DNA from: Borrelia turicatae 91E135
GTDB taxonomy: Bacteria; Spirochaetota; Spirochaetia; Borreliales; Borreliaceae
Reading direction: 5' to 3'
Assembly: GCF_000012085.2 (NCBI RefSeq)
Contig: NC_008710.1
Span: 248,001-312,000 of the forward strand
Length of the DNA: 64,000 nt
The notes beneath the pieces are model-generated. The model searched no databases and was not told the DNA's origin. It saw only the letters and a list, made by a program, of their open reading frames with translations. Made by a program: the position numbers and the translations under genes. Positions 36,729-46,437 of the stretch are shown here, piece by piece (the first letter of the stretch is position 1; each line of letters opens with the position of its first letter).

Positions 36729-37895
36729 TTAATAATAAGATTTACCTTTTAGCTTTCGAATAAATTCAATATCATCACTTATTCTATATCCATTTATTTT
36801 TTTGATAAAGGTAAGCGGTTCTGCAATACTAATATTATGAGGAACAATTTGCCCATCAGTAACATAAGAAACTTCCTTTCTCATTTCATGAATTAAACTT
36901 ATTAAATTACCAACACATGTTGTCTCATCTAACTTCGTAAAAATCACGGTCTTGTAGCTAAAGGGAGAAAATTGATGAAATATTTCTTTAATATCTGCCG
37001 TCTTTGTAGTAGAGCTGACAGCCAAATGAAATTCAGCATCACGACCACAAGCATTAAGAAGTTCCTTCATCTCAGCAAGTTTCATAAAATCTTTAGGACT
37101 CTTACCAATTGTATCAATAAGAACAAGATCAAAATCCTTTGACTGTGTAATTTCTTCTTTTAAATCTTTAAAAGATTCAATCGCCTTAACAGGAATCCCC
37201 ATAATATCACCATATGTTTGAATTTGTTTCTTAGCTCCTATACGATAGTTATCAATGGTAATAATCTTAATATTCAAACTCTTATCATCACTATTAATTC
37301 CATAGATCGCTGCAAGTTTTGCAATAGTAGTGGTCTTCCCAACACCCGTTGGTCCAACTAAAATAAAAATTCTTTTCTTAAGATTATCAATAATAGAACC
37401 TGAACATTTAATAGTTTTAGCAATGTATATTATAACACTATCTCTAACTTTATCATAATCATCAAGATCTGATAAACTAAACTCTCTCTTAATAAAATCA
37501 TTAATATCTCTAATGTAACTTTCAGAAAAATCATTACTACGTAAAATATCTTCTATTTTTAAAATTGTTGGATGATTAATTTCTTCCTTTTTATGTGCAA
37601 GTTCATTTTTTAGAGATTTAACTTCCTTAATTACATCCTCAATTGAAGAACTCTCTTCTTTTTTAATGCTTTGAAGAATTTTACGCTTCTCCTCTTCGAC
37701 ATTTATTTGTTGTTGTCCAATGTCATATCTAACATAACCTGAAACTTCAATCCAATCTCTACTAAACAAGCCAAATATTCCTCCATGAGCTATTGTCTTA
37801 TAAGTCATAACTCTAGCATTCTTTCCATATTTCTTCTTAACAGTTTCTATGACCTCATTATAGGTCGGACCTCTTTCTGTAAAATACTGAACCAT
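36729..37895 (-). CDS. flhF: FlhF, SRP-type GTPase of flagellar placement
   Basis: 388 residues from the ATG at 37895; a TTG at 37910 would overlap flhA by 11 bases and has no spaced ribosome site, while GAAGAG precedes the ATG. The N-terminal B domain (KKKYGKNARVMTYKT) is followed by the N domain and the SRP-like G domain with GPTGVGKTTTIAKLAA (G1), DTIGKSP (G3) and TKLDET (G4). FlhF sets the polar site of flagellar assembly and recruits early components such as FliF. It lies between flhA and flhG in the motility operon. Lyme counterpart BB0270. Confidence 0.95.
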   Translation of the reverse strand: MVQYFTERGPTYNEVIETVKKKYGKNARVMTYKTIAHGGIFGLFSRDWIEVSGYVRYDIGQQQINVEEEKRKILQSIKKEESSSIEDVIKEVKSLKNELAHKKEEINHPTILKIEDILRSNDFSESYIRDINDFIKREFSLSDLDDYDKVRDSVIIYIAKTIKCSGSIIDNLKKRIFILVGPTGVGKTTTIAKLAAIYGINSDDKSLNIKIITIDNYRIGAKKQIQTYGDIMGIPVKAIESFKDLKEEITQSKDFDLVLIDTIGKSPKDFMKLAEMKELLNACGRDAEFHLAVSSTTKTADIKEIFHQFSPFSYKTVIFTKLDETTCVGNLISLIHEMRKEVSYVTDGQIVPHNISIAEPLTFIKKINGYRISDDIEFIRKLKGKSYY

Positions 37896-37899
37896 AATA

Positions 37900-39990
37900 C
37901 TACTCTTCAACCTCTACTGTTTTAAGCACATTAACTTTAACATTTTTAGGAACCTCTAAAACAGATATAACAACAATATCTGGAAGTTCTCTACTGGTCA
38001 AGACCCTTATTACAGGTCGTGCGGATTCACTCGATAGTATAACAGGATAATATCCTTGTGATTGAACCTCATTTACAAGTCTAAAAAGTTCATAAATAAA
38101 TTTAGTTTTTAAATTTGGATCAAGAGAACTTATAAGATCGTTATTTGTCTCAAATCGTGAATCAATTATTTTTTGCTCAAATTCTGGATTTATTGTTATC
38201 ACATTAAGTTCTAAATTAGAATTTAAATATCCACTAACTATCTGTCTTCCAATTGCTTGTCTACATTTTTCAATTAAAAAAAATGTATCTTTAGTAATAC
38301 TCGTAAAGTCTGCTATTGTTTCAAAAATTGTCACTAAATTACGTATTGAGACTTGTTCTTTTAAAAGACCTTGTAACACTCTTTGAATTTCTCCCACTGA
38401 AAAATCTTTTAAAACTTCTTCAACAATAGCTCCATAATCTTTTTTAAAAATATCAAGAATATTTTGAACATCTTGACGTGTCAAAATCTCACAAGCATGC
38501 CTCTTAATAAGTTCAGTCATATGAGTAGCAATAATTGAAGGAGGATCAACTACAGTATAACCCAATTTTTCAGCAATTTCCCTCCCATTGTCATTTACCC
38601 AAAGAGATGGAAGTCCAAATGAAGGATCTTTTGTAAGATCTCCTTCAATACCAGAATCAGATCCCACATTTATAACCAAAAACTTACCTAACTTAATTTC
38701 CCCATGTCCAATCTCTACTCCCCTAAGCTTAAATGAATACTCATTTGGTTCAAGTCGCATATTATCCACTATTCTAATCTTAGGCACAACTATTCCCAAT
38801 TCAAGAGCAATTTCACGACGTATTTTCACAATACGATCAAGAAGTTCTGAGGTCTTTGAATCATCAACTATTGGAACAAGATTATACCCAATCTCTAAAG
38901 CCAATGGATCTAGTGGCACTACAGGAGCAATCTCCTTATCAGCATAACTTAATATTTGCTCTTCGGCTTTTTGTTTTTCATGAAGTTCTCTATTCCTATC
39001 TAAGTTAGACAGTGAATAAGCTAAAAAGGCTATCAACATACCTAAAAGAATGAGTATTAATGTAGGGAACCCTGGAAGAAATGCCAAAAATAATAAAAAC
39101 CCAGATACAATCCAATAAATTCCTGAATAGGAAGTAAATTGTTCAATAATCTCAACTCCAAAACTATTTTTTGATATCGATCTAGTAACAATAAGCCCTG
39201 TTGCTGTTGAAATTAACAACGCTGGAAGCTGAGAAACAAGTCCATCCCCAACAGTCAAAGACACATAATTATTGACCGCATCGCTAAAACTAAGTCCTTG
39301 AAGAGTAACCCCTATTATAAGTCCTCCAAGAATATTTATAAGCGTTATTAAAAATCCAACCTTCACATTGCCTGATACAAATTTAGAAGCACCATCCATA
39401 GCACCATAAAAATTTACTTCAGCTTGCAAATCATTCTTCTGCCTTGTAGCTTCCTCTTCTGTTAAATTTCCAGAACTATAGGCAGAATCAATAGCCATCT
39501 GTTTTCCAGGAAGAGCATCAAGAGCAAAACGAGCGGCCACTTCAGCAACTCTTGTAGAACCCTTAGTGATAACAATAAATTGAACTGCAATTATAATAAG
39601 AAATATTATAAAACCAACAAAGAGACCTTGAGTTCCAGAACTTCCAACAACAAATGTTCCAAAGGCCCTTATCATTTGACCATCAAAACTTATTCCTTTT
39701 ATCAAAATTAATCTAGTAGAAGAAATATTTAAAACAAGACCAAAAATGGTCATCACAAGTAAAAGCGTTGGAAAAACTGAAAAATCAAGTGAACGTTTAG
39801 AATAAAGAACAATAAGCATAACTAAAAGACTTATTACCAAATTAACTGCAATCAAAGCATCTAAAATAAATGCAGGAAGTGGCAAAATAAAACTAGCAAC
39901 AACAAGTATTAAACCAACTGAAACTACCAAGTCCGCTTTATTATTAAGTCCAAAATATACTAATACAGAGTTTTTTCTTGCATCCAACAA
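37900..39990 (-). CDS. flhA: FlhA, flagellar export gate protein
   Basis: 696 residues. About eight membrane helices in the first 320 residues include the conserved cytoplasmic loop VAEVAARFALDALPGKQMAI (FHIPEP signature). A cytoplasmic domain of about 370 residues, which docks chaperones and late substrates, follows. It forms the nonameric ring of the type III export gate and takes part in proton-driven export. The start is a TTG (39990 or the next codon), with AGAGG upstream. The C-terminal end is 5 bases from the flhF ATG. Confidence 0.96.
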   Translation of the reverse strand: MLDARKNSVLVYFGLNNKADLVVSVGLILVVASFILPLPAFILDALIAVNLVISLLVMLIVLYSKRSLDFSVFPTLLLVMTIFGLVLNISSTRLILIKGISFDGQMIRAFGTFVVGSSGTQGLFVGFIIFLIIIAVQFIVITKGSTRVAEVAARFALDALPGKQMAIDSAYSSGNLTEEEATRQKNDLQAEVNFYGAMDGASKFVSGNVKVGFLITLINILGGLIIGVTLQGLSFSDAVNNYVSLTVGDGLVSQLPALLISTATGLIVTRSISKNSFGVEIIEQFTSYSGIYWIVSGFLLFLAFLPGFPTLILILLGMLIAFLAYSLSNLDRNRELHEKQKAEEQILSYADKEIAPVVPLDPLALEIGYNLVPIVDDSKTSELLDRIVKIRREIALELGIVVPKIRIVDNMRLEPNEYSFKLRGVEIGHGEIKLGKFLVINVGSDSGIEGDLTKDPSFGLPSLWVNDNGREIAEKLGYTVVDPPSIIATHMTELIKRHACEILTRQDVQNILDIFKKDYGAIVEEVLKDFSVGEIQRVLQGLLKEQVSIRNLVTIFETIADFTSITKDTFFLIEKCRQAIGRQIVSGYLNSNLELNVITINPEFEQKIIDSRFETNNDLISSLDPNLKTKFIYELFRLVNEVQSQGYYPVILSSESARPVIRVLTSRELPDIVVISVLEVPKNVKVNVLKTVEVEE

Positions 39991-39998
39991 CTTAACCT

Positions 39999-41120
39999 CT
40001 AATTAAATTTTTTAGCGATAGAATACACTTTCACAAGAATTTTAGAAACAATTTCCCAATATTCTCTTGGAATTTCTTCATTAACATCAACATTAGCATA
40101 AAGATCCCTTGCAAGAGGCTTATTTTCCATCACAGGAATATTATTTTCCCTGGCAATTTGCTTAATTACAAATGCAATTTCATCTTGCCCCTTTGCAAGC
40201 ACCCTTGGTGCTAACATAGTATTACTATCCCACTTAATAGCAACAGCAAAATGTTCCGGATTCGTAATTACTACATCCGCTTGAGGAACCGTTACTTTTA
40301 AATTAGCATTCAAAATTTCTCTCATTCGCTCCCGCATTCTAGAACGAAGCAGAGGATCTCCTTCCATTTCTTTTCTCTCTTGCTTCACTTCTTCTTTTGT
40401 CATTTTCAAATTTTCAATATAACGAGTTCTTTGAAAAAGATAATCCAATATACTAATACCCATCAATACTATTACTGAAAAAAAACATATTCTGTAAGCA
40501 AGACTTAATATAACAGAAATACCATCTTCAAGACTATATTCAAACATTCTTGAGATTTTACCTATATTGCTTCTTAGCATTATATAATATATAAAAGATA
40601 TTATAGCAATTTTTGATAAACTTTTAAACAAATTAAAAAAAGCATCAAATGAACCAAAAGAATTTTTAATCCACTTTGAAAAATTTGGATTTACTCTATC
40701 CCATTTGGGAACTATAGGTTTAAAGGTTATCAAAAAGCCAACTTGCACAACGTTAATTAAAAAAACAACTATAAACGATATCAAAAGAAATACAATCACA
40801 TATCCAAGCATCGATCTAATATATGCAAACCCCAATGAATAAATACTAATCGACATTATCTCTGGAAGCTTACCAGCTTGCCACCTAAAAACATCCATTA
40901 ATTCGTAAGCAAAATAAGATAACATAAAGAAAAACACAGCAAATAATATGCAAAGAGTAACTGCCATATTAATTTCGGTTGATTTTAATACTTGCCCTTC
41001 TTCTCTTGCTTTTTGTTTTTTTTGTTCAGTAGGAAGTTCAGTTCTACCCTCATCCTCTGAGGCAAAAAAATTAAGAGGGATATACCAATTTTTACTTAAA
41101 AATTCATTTCTAGTATTCAT
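39999..41120 (-). CDS. flhB: FlhB, flagellar export switch protein
   Basis: 373 residues. Four membrane helices after a short head (EGRTELPTEQKKQKAREEG, the family start), a charged linker (KEEVKQERKEMEGDP), and a cytoplasmic domain that normally cuts itself at NPTH. Here the site reads NPEH at 287-290 (VVITNPEHFAVAI). The Asn, Pro and His that matter chemically are kept. The protein switches export from rod-hook to filament subunits together with FliK. Its ATG overlaps the fliR stop by 4 bases (ATGA). Confidence 0.95.
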   Translation of the reverse strand: MNTRNEFLSKNWYIPLNFFASEDEGRTELPTEQKKQKAREEGQVLKSTEINMAVTLCILFAVFFFMLSYFAYELMDVFRWQAGKLPEIMSISIYSLGFAYIRSMLGYVIVFLLISFIVVFLINVVQVGFLITFKPIVPKWDRVNPNFSKWIKNSFGSFDAFFNLFKSLSKIAIISFIYYIMLRSNIGKISRMFEYSLEDGISVILSLAYRICFFSVIVLMGISILDYLFQRTRYIENLKMTKEEVKQERKEMEGDPLLRSRMRERMREILNANLKVTVPQADVVITNPEHFAVAIKWDSNTMLAPRVLAKGQDEIAFVIKQIARENNIPVMENKPLARDLYANVDVNEEIPREYWEIVSKILVKVYSIAKKFN

Positions 41121-41905
41121 TTTAAGGTCTCAGAAAATAAATTTAAAGCATTCCTCATAGATTCTAAAGCAAGTTCAATGACTCTCTTAACGGACATCAC
41201 CAAACTTGGAAAACCAATATATAAAATAATTAATCCCAATCCCAACGAAACTGCAAAACTAATCATTAATAAATTAATCTGGGGAGCGGTCTTTGAAAGT
41301 ATGCCTAAAATTAAATATAAAAGTAAAAGAACTCCCAATATTGGAAGAGAAATTATCAAAGCTTTTTCAAAAAGAATAACAAAAGAATAAAACATCAACT
41401 CAATAAATTCATAATTTTTTATATTAACCATATTTTCAACTCTAACATTTAAAACAGAATCATGCACTCCAATCATAAAGAAACGTAATAAAACATTATT
41501 TGATAAAAATAAAAGCAAAAAAAGACAAGTAAATATTTGAGATATTACTAAATTATCCTCTTCTGCAAAAACATCGAAAATATTTGCATAAGCAAGACCC
41601 ATCTGATTTGAGAAAAAAAATCCAAGCAAATGAAAAACACTGAAAATTATGCTTACAAAAAAAGCCTGAATAAGACCTAAAATAGCTTCTCCTGCCAATA
41701 TCAACGTAAATGCAATCAAATTATCTAAAGGGTAAACAACATTTATCTTATCTACAACAATAATAGACAAAATTAAAGCAAAGAAAAAATTTAAATAACT
41801 CATTCTTATAGTTGCAAAAAAAGGTGAAAACCTTAGGAAAAGAAAAATCCTAACAAACACAGGCAAAATCACAAAAGATTTTAAAACTAAAAAATTCATA
41901 TTCAT
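41117..41905 (-). CDS. fliR: FliR, export gate component
   Basis: 262 residues, six hydrophobic segments, family length. FliP, FliQ and FliR form the helical export channel. Recognisable parts: the N-terminal VFVRIFLFLRFSPFF, LAGEAILGLIQAFF in the middle and a C-terminal LILGILSKTAPQINLLMISF stretch typical of the FliR/SctT family (K/R-x-x-P-Q-x-N). The start is one of two nearby ATGs (41905 or 41899). It overlaps flhB by 4 bases and follows fliQ by 15. Confidence 0.94.
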   Translation of the reverse strand: MNMNFLVLKSFVILPVFVRIFLFLRFSPFFATIRMSYLNFFFALILSIIVVDKINVVYPLDNLIAFTLILAGEAILGLIQAFFVSIIFSVFHLLGFFFSNQMGLAYANIFDVFAEEDNLVISQIFTCLFLLLFLSNNVLLRFFMIGVHDSVLNVRVENMVNIKNYEFIELMFYSFVILFEKALIISLPILGVLLLLYLILGILSKTAPQINLLMISFAVSLGLGLIILYIGFPSLVMSVKRVIELALESMRNALNLFSETLK

Positions 41906-41920
41906 ACTTTAATCCATACA

Positions 41921-42184
41921 TTATATATTTTGTATTTGACTAAAAACCATAAAAGCAAAAAGCATAAGCTTTTTTAAAATCCAAGGACCAAATATAACAA
42001 GAGTTAAAAGTATTATAATAATCTTAGGAATAAAACTAAGTGTTTGATCTTGAATAGATGTAACAGCTTGAAAAATTGAAATTAGAAGACCAACTATAAG
42101 AGCTGTAATCAACATTGGCGCTGAGAGAATAATAATATTCTCAATAGAAATTCTAATTAAATAAATAATTTGTCCTGTTGTCAT
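41921..42184 (-). CDS. fliQ: FliQ, export gate component
   Basis: 87 residues with two membrane helices, the standard FliQ/SctS size. Conserved features: a hydrophobic first helix ending in LLISIFQAVTSIQDQTLSF, and PKIIIILLTLVIFGPWIL in the second. Four copies of FliQ wrap the FliP/FliR channel. AAGGA lies 5 bases before the ATG. It lies between fliP and fliR, the usual order. Confidence 0.95.
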   Translation of the reverse strand: MTTGQIIYLIRISIENIIILSAPMLITALIVGLLISIFQAVTSIQDQTLSFIPKIIIILLTLVIFGPWILKKLMLFAFMVFSQIQNI

Positions 42185-42193
42185 TTAAATCCT

Positions 42194-42958
42194 TCACATA
42201 AAGCTTTTCACAAGCCCACTAGTAATCAAAGTCCAACCATCTACCATTACAAAAAGCATAAGTTTAAATGGTAAAGATATCATTACAGGCGGCAACATTA
42301 TCATTCCCATCGCCATTAAAACGGCAGCTACAATAATGTCTATCACTATGAATGGTAAAAATATTAAAATGCCCATTTTAAAAGCAACTTTCAGCTCGTG
42401 CAAAACAAAAGATGCAATAAGAACATGAGTAGGAACTTCACTAAAATTCTTAGGCCTGGGATAATTACTAATACTCATAAACAATCTAATCTCTTCATGC
42501 TTACTATTAGACATTTGCTTATACATAAAATTTCTAAGAGGAGCAATTCCCCTATCATAAAATTCATTAAAACCTATTTTTGAGTCCTGAAGAGGCAAAT
42601 ATGCTTCTTTATATATTATGTTAAAAGTTGGCCACATAGTAAAAAGAGTTAAAAATAAAGCCAATCCCATTATTACCTGATTAGGTGGTGATTGTTGAAG
42701 TGATAATGCCCTTCTAATAAAATCTAATACTATTGCTATCCTTAAAAAAGAAGTCATCAAAACTAAAAAAGCTGGAGAAAGAGTTATTATAGTTAATATC
42801 AATAACAGTTGCAAAGGAAAAATTATTCCACCGCCAACAGAATTTACAAGATCAACAAACGGAAAATTTAAACCAGTAGTAGTTTGCAAAGATTTAGTTT
42901 GAGCAAATGCAAAATTTATAACTCCAAAAAATAAGAAAAAACTTAATTTTTTACTCAA
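42194..42958 (-). CDS. fliP: FliP, export gate component
   Basis: 254 residues from a TTG at 42958. A TTG two codons earlier abuts the AGAGG ribosome site, whereas the inner one is six bases away. FliP is unusual in having a cleavable signal peptide, visible here (FFLFFGVINFAFAQT). Signature segments: LTLSPAFLVLMTSFLRIAIV, RRALSLQQSPPNQVIMGLALFLT and the terminal IDIIVAAVLMAMGMIMLPPV. Five FliP subunits build the export pore. It follows fliO by 9 bases. Confidence 0.95.
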   Translation of the reverse strand: MSKKLSFFLFFGVINFAFAQTKSLQTTTGLNFPFVDLVNSVGGGIIFPLQLLLILTIITLSPAFLVLMTSFLRIAIVLDFIRRALSLQQSPPNQVIMGLALFLTLFTMWPTFNIIYKEAYLPLQDSKIGFNEFYDRGIAPLRNFMYKQMSNSKHEEIRLFMSISNYPRPKNFSEVPTHVLIASFVLHELKVAFKMGILIFLPFIVIDIIVAAVLMAMGMIMLPPVMISLPFKLMLFVMVDGWTLITSGLVKSFM

Positions 42959-42967
42959 ATTCAACCT

Positions 42968-43612
42968 CTAAAACTTTTTCAGCCTATCTTGTTTACTTTT
43001 TAACGAAGTCTCAATATCATTCTCCAATGCCGCATACTCAGTCTTATCAAAAGATAATTCATCTTTTTTGTTCTTACGCAATATTTTATTAAAAATTGAC
43101 TTAAATGAAGTTATATCACTAAGACTTTTAGCTTTATCAAGCTCAAATTTTAAATTATCTAGTTCTTCACCCTGTTTGATCTCTCTTAGCAAAATAGAAG
43201 AATTACTTGATACTAAAAATACATAAACATTACCTAGTATATTGATAACCCTTACAGAATTTTTATTATCTATTTCATAAAAAGCAAGCTCTCTTATAAA
43301 ATTTGATTTATAACTATTTTTAACTTTCTTATGATTTAGAATCATTTTCTTGAACAAAAAAATACAAATAAGAAAAAAAAGAAAGAACAAAAATATAGTA
43401 ACTAAATCTGAAATATTGAAAAGAGATATATTTTGTATATCTTTATTATTCAAATTAGCCTTATCACCCTCAAATATCGGTAAATTAACCTCATTCTCTA
43501 AACTAGAAGAAGAAATATCTAAATCAACTCCATTCTCCTGTGCAAACAAATTTTTAAAAAAAAATATAAAAATAATTAAAAACACAAACTTAAATAAAGT
43601 TAATCTACTCAT
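42968..43612 (-). CDS. fliO: FliO-like export assembly protein (fliZ in older Borrelia annotation)
   Basis: 214 residues. Signal-like hydrophobic N-terminus ([16 protein letters not shown]), a short periplasmic part, one strong membrane helix at about 69-90 ([20 protein letters not shown]) and a cytoplasmic domain whose [21 protein letters not shown]-like strand pattern fits FliO. FliO scaffolds FliP ring assembly. The sequence is poorly conserved and the call leans on position between fliN and fliP. Its ATG overlaps the fliN stop region by 8 bases. Confidence 0.82.
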   Translation of the reverse strand: MSRLTLFKFVFLIIFIFFFKNLFAQENGVDLDISSSSLENEVNLPIFEGDKANLNNKDIQNISLFNISDLVTIFLFFLFFLICIFLFKKMILNHKKVKNSYKSNFIRELAFYEIDNKNSVRVINILGNVYVFLVSSNSSILLREIKQGEELDNLKFELDKAKSLSDITSFKSIFNKILRKNKKDELSFDKTEYAALENDIETSLKSKQDRLKKF

Positions 43613-43949
43613 TTTTAATTTTAATTATTTCGGTAATTCTAACACCAAAATTCTCATCAATTACAACAACCTCTCCTTTAGCTATCACTTTACCATTTAC
43701 CAAAATATCTACAGGCTCACCAGCAAGTTTATCAAGTGTAATAATCGTTCCCTCAGACATGCCAAGTATATCTTTTATTTTACGCTCAGTTCTACCAAGT
43801 TCAACAGTGACTTGCATAGAAACATCCATCAAAAGACCAAAATTACTAGGATCAACACCTTCAGGCAAAGTATCAATTAAATCAGGAAGTTTAACACCCT
43901 TTATCTCAGGTTTCTCTTCACCAATATCACTCTTATCATCTATAGCCAT
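43605..43949 (-). CDS. fliN: FliN, flagellar switch protein
   Basis: 114 residues. A short acidic head, then the SpoA domain from about residue 38: [56 protein letters not shown]. With FliM it forms the C-ring base that receives export cargo through FliH and changes rotation sense. GAGGTGA precedes the ATG. It lies 49 bases after fliM and overlaps fliO by 8. Confidence 0.96.
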   Translation of the reverse strand: MAIDDKSDIGEEKPEIKGVKLPDLIDTLPEGVDPSNFGLLMDVSMQVTVELGRTERKIKDILGMSEGTIITLDKLAGEPVDILVNGKVIAKGEVVVIDENFGVRITEIIKIKNE

Positions 43950-43998
43950 TAATTCACCTCTTCATTAAACTTATTAACACATTTAAACTTTTAACAAC

Positions 43999-45057
43999 CT
44001 ATTCAACCTCTTCCGTGAGTTCCTTTAACAAATCAAAATCCTCTACTTCACCAACTTTTTCTGTAACCTGAACTGAAATCTTATTTCCAACAAGACCCAT
44101 TCTACACTTAAATTTCTGTTTAGTCCCTACCTTTAAGATCAAATCCTTATCTATTGGAGAATTTTCAAGATTAAGCACATCACCTTTTGCTAAGGATAAT
44201 ATTTCTCTTACCTTTAATTTAACCTCTCCGATTTCAGCCACTAAAAGCATATCTGTATTCTCAAGCTTTTCTCTAAGGATGTCAAGATTTTCACTAGTAG
44301 TGCCTACACCAATTAAAGAATGCCAATATCTTGTTGAAAGCTTAGATACAATAGGCTCTATTGTAATATAAGGCAAACAAAAATTCATAAGCCCTTCAAC
44401 TTTACCTATCTTAACTTCAAGAGTTACTAAAATAACCATTTCTGTTGGAGGAACTATTTGGGCAAATTGAGGATTAACCTCTATATGCCCAAAACGAGGC
44501 CTAAGATCGACTACCTGCGACCAAGCTTCTCTCATGTTAGCAAGTATACGGATAATAACACTTTCCATGACAGACTGTTCTATTTCTGTTAAATCTCTAC
44601 TCTTATCCTTAATAGTATCTCCATCTCCTCCAAAAAGTCTATCAACTATTGCAAACGCAATGGTTGGATCAACCTCAAATATAGCAGAACCCTTAAGAGG
44701 ATCCATGTTAATTATTGCTAAAGTAGTAGGATTTGGAATAGATCTAATAAACTCTTCATAAGTCAACTGATCAACTGAAGCTACATGTACATGAACCATC
44801 TTTCTCAAAAGTGCTGAGAGTGAAGTTGTAGTATATCTTGCAAATGCTTCATGAAAACTTGATACTGTCCTTACTTGTTCTTTTGAGAATTTATCTGGTC
44901 TTTTAAAATCATAAACTTTAATTTTCTGTTTTTTGCCCATAGGACTGGATATGATATTAGAAAGTGAATCATCTGATGATAAATTATCAGATGAATTAAT
45001 AGATTCTAAAAGACTATCTATATCATCTTGTGATAATGCTCCCGGATTACCTGCCAT
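43999..45057 (-). CDS. fliM: FliM, flagellar switch protein
   Basis: 352 residues, normal length. The N-terminal LSQDDIDSLLESI is the phospho-CheY binding motif. The middle CheC-like domain contains the conserved TTSLSALLRKMVHVHVASVDQ and NPTTLAIINMDPLKGSAIFE. A C-terminal SpoA domain (KVREILSLAKGDVLNL) binds FliN. It transmits chemotaxis signals to the rotor. AAGGA precedes the ATG; fliL lies upstream by 19 bases. Confidence 0.96.
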   Translation of the reverse strand: MAGNPGALSQDDIDSLLESINSSDNLSSDDSLSNIISSPMGKKQKIKVYDFKRPDKFSKEQVRTVSSFHEAFARYTTTSLSALLRKMVHVHVASVDQLTYEEFIRSIPNPTTLAIINMDPLKGSAIFEVDPTIAFAIVDRLFGGDGDTIKDKSRDLTEIEQSVMESVIIRILANMREAWSQVVDLRPRFGHIEVNPQFAQIVPPTEMVILVTLEVKIGKVEGLMNFCLPYITIEPIVSKLSTRYWHSLIGVGTTSENLDILREKLENTDMLLVAEIGEVKLKVREILSLAKGDVLNLENSPIDKDLILKVGTKQKFKCRMGLVGNKISVQVTEKVGEVEDFDLLKELTEEVE

Positions 45058-45076
45058 TCAAAATTCCTTTTAAAAA

Positions 45077-45610
45077 TCACATATCAAAAATATCAATTTG
45101 TGTTAATGCTATCTCTTTTATTTCACCATTTCTAAGAATACTATTAATTCTAGCCTTAATTTCCGCCTTAATCTGACTTTCGTTCTTTATCTCTTGTCCT
45201 GTTCTTTGACTAAAATATTCTCTAATAATATCTTTTAATCGCACTTTCTGTCTTCCAAGCTCACTTAAAATATTTACATTATTCTCAGCATAACCTAACG
45301 CAAGTTTTATGACAAAAGTCTTTGGAGGAGTATCTTGAGTAGTTCCCCTAATTTCATCTATGCTTTCATACCATATAAGCATAGGGGGTTTCCCCAAATA
45401 TTCATTAGAAAAAATTGGAAAATTATTAGGTGCCCCACTTTGACTTACTACCATCTTAGAAACAAAATAAGCAACTATTATCATAATAACAACAGTAAAT
45501 AATCCTATTGCTAATATTTGCAAGATTTTTATTATAACATCAGGTAGAAGTCCCATTCTTTTACTATCCGCACCACCTACATCAATACTACCATCATCTC
45601 TCTCAGGCAT
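45077..45610 (-). CDS. fliL: FliL, stator-associated membrane protein
   Basis: 177 residues. One membrane helix at about 32-53 (ILQILAIGLFTVVIMIIVAYF) and a periplasmic domain with the FliL pattern: FVIKLALGYAENN, LGRQKVRLKDIIREYFSQRT, KARINSILRNGEIKEIAL. FliL rings surround stator units; in Borrelia loss of FliL alters flagellar orientation and motility. GGAGGTAAT lies directly before the ATG. It is between motB and fliM. Confidence 0.94.
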   Translation of the reverse strand: MPERDDGSIDVGGADSKRMGLLPDVIIKILQILAIGLFTVVIMIIVAYFVSKMVVSQSGAPNNFPIFSNEYLGKPPMLIWYESIDEIRGTTQDTPPKTFVIKLALGYAENNVNILSELGRQKVRLKDIIREYFSQRTGQEIKNESQIKAEIKARINSILRNGEIKEIALTQIDIFDM

Positions 45611-45651
45611 ATTACCTCCTATAAATTTCTTCTTTTATTACTAAAACATTA

Positions 45652-46437
45652 TTAGTGATTAATACCTTTAGTAGAACTCAAAGAAGCATCACTAGTAATC
45701 AAAATATCTATTCTTCTATTATAAGCTCTACCTTCAGGAGTATCATCTGTAGCAACCGGTCTACTTCCCGCAAATCCAGATACCTCAAATTTACTCTCAA
45801 TGCTTTGTATCTTAGACTGATCGGTGTAATTCAAAATCTGCTCTAACATATTTACTGCTCTTGCCGATGAAAGCTCCCAATTGCTTTTCCAAATTCCATT
45901 TATATTAACATCAACATTGTCTGTATGTCCTTCGATTTTAAAATTATACCCTTGATTATCCAAAAACCCAATAAAAGAAGCTATCTTTTGTATAGTTTCC
46001 CTATTATCATCAAGCTTAACCTCAGCACTAGCTGAATCAAAAAAAGCATCGGCCAAAAGAGATACAACAACACCGCGTTCATAATGTCTCACAATAACCC
46101 TATTAGACTGAATCTTTTCAATAAATTCAATAATAGACTTATTTTTAGACGCCTGAGAAGCTTGCTTATTCTTCTCAGTAGAGGGTAAAGACATAAAACT
46201 ATTACTCAAATAAGAAAGCTTATTAATATCTAAGGTCTTCCCGCCCTTAAAAAATCCGGATCCTGTAAATGAAGCTGACATTATTTTTAATACATTTTCT
46301 TTGAGAATAATATCATTTAATGAAAACATAGTAACAAAAAAAACAAGTAACAAGGTAACCATGTCTCCATACGTTAACATATATTCAGGAGTACCTTCAG
46401 CACACTTTGAACGCTTCTTCCTATCTCTCAATGACAT
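45652..46437 (-). CDS. motB: MotB, flagellar stator protein
   Basis: 261 residues from the ATG at 46437, six bases after the ribosome core GGGGG; the GTG one codon upstream sits too close to it. The single membrane helix TYGDMVTLLLVFFVTMFSL begins with the proton-carrying Asp25. The C-terminal OmpA-like domain binds peptidoglycan: FKIEGHTDNVDVN, WELSSARAVNMLEQ, YNRRIDIL. It anchors the torque generator, with MotA, around the periplasmic motor. The start shares one base with the motA stop. Confidence 0.95.
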   Translation of the reverse strand: MSLRDRKKRSKCAEGTPEYMLTYGDMVTLLLVFFVTMFSLNDIILKENVLKIMSASFTGSGFFKGGKTLDINKLSYLSNSFMSLPSTEKNKQASQASKNKSIIEFIEKIQSNRVIVRHYERGVVVSLLADAFFDSASAEVKLDDNRETIQKIASFIGFLDNQGYNFKIEGHTDNVDVNINGIWKSNWELSSARAVNMLEQILNYTDQSKIQSIESKFEVSGFAGSRPVATDDTPEGRAYNRRIDILITSDASLSSTKGINH

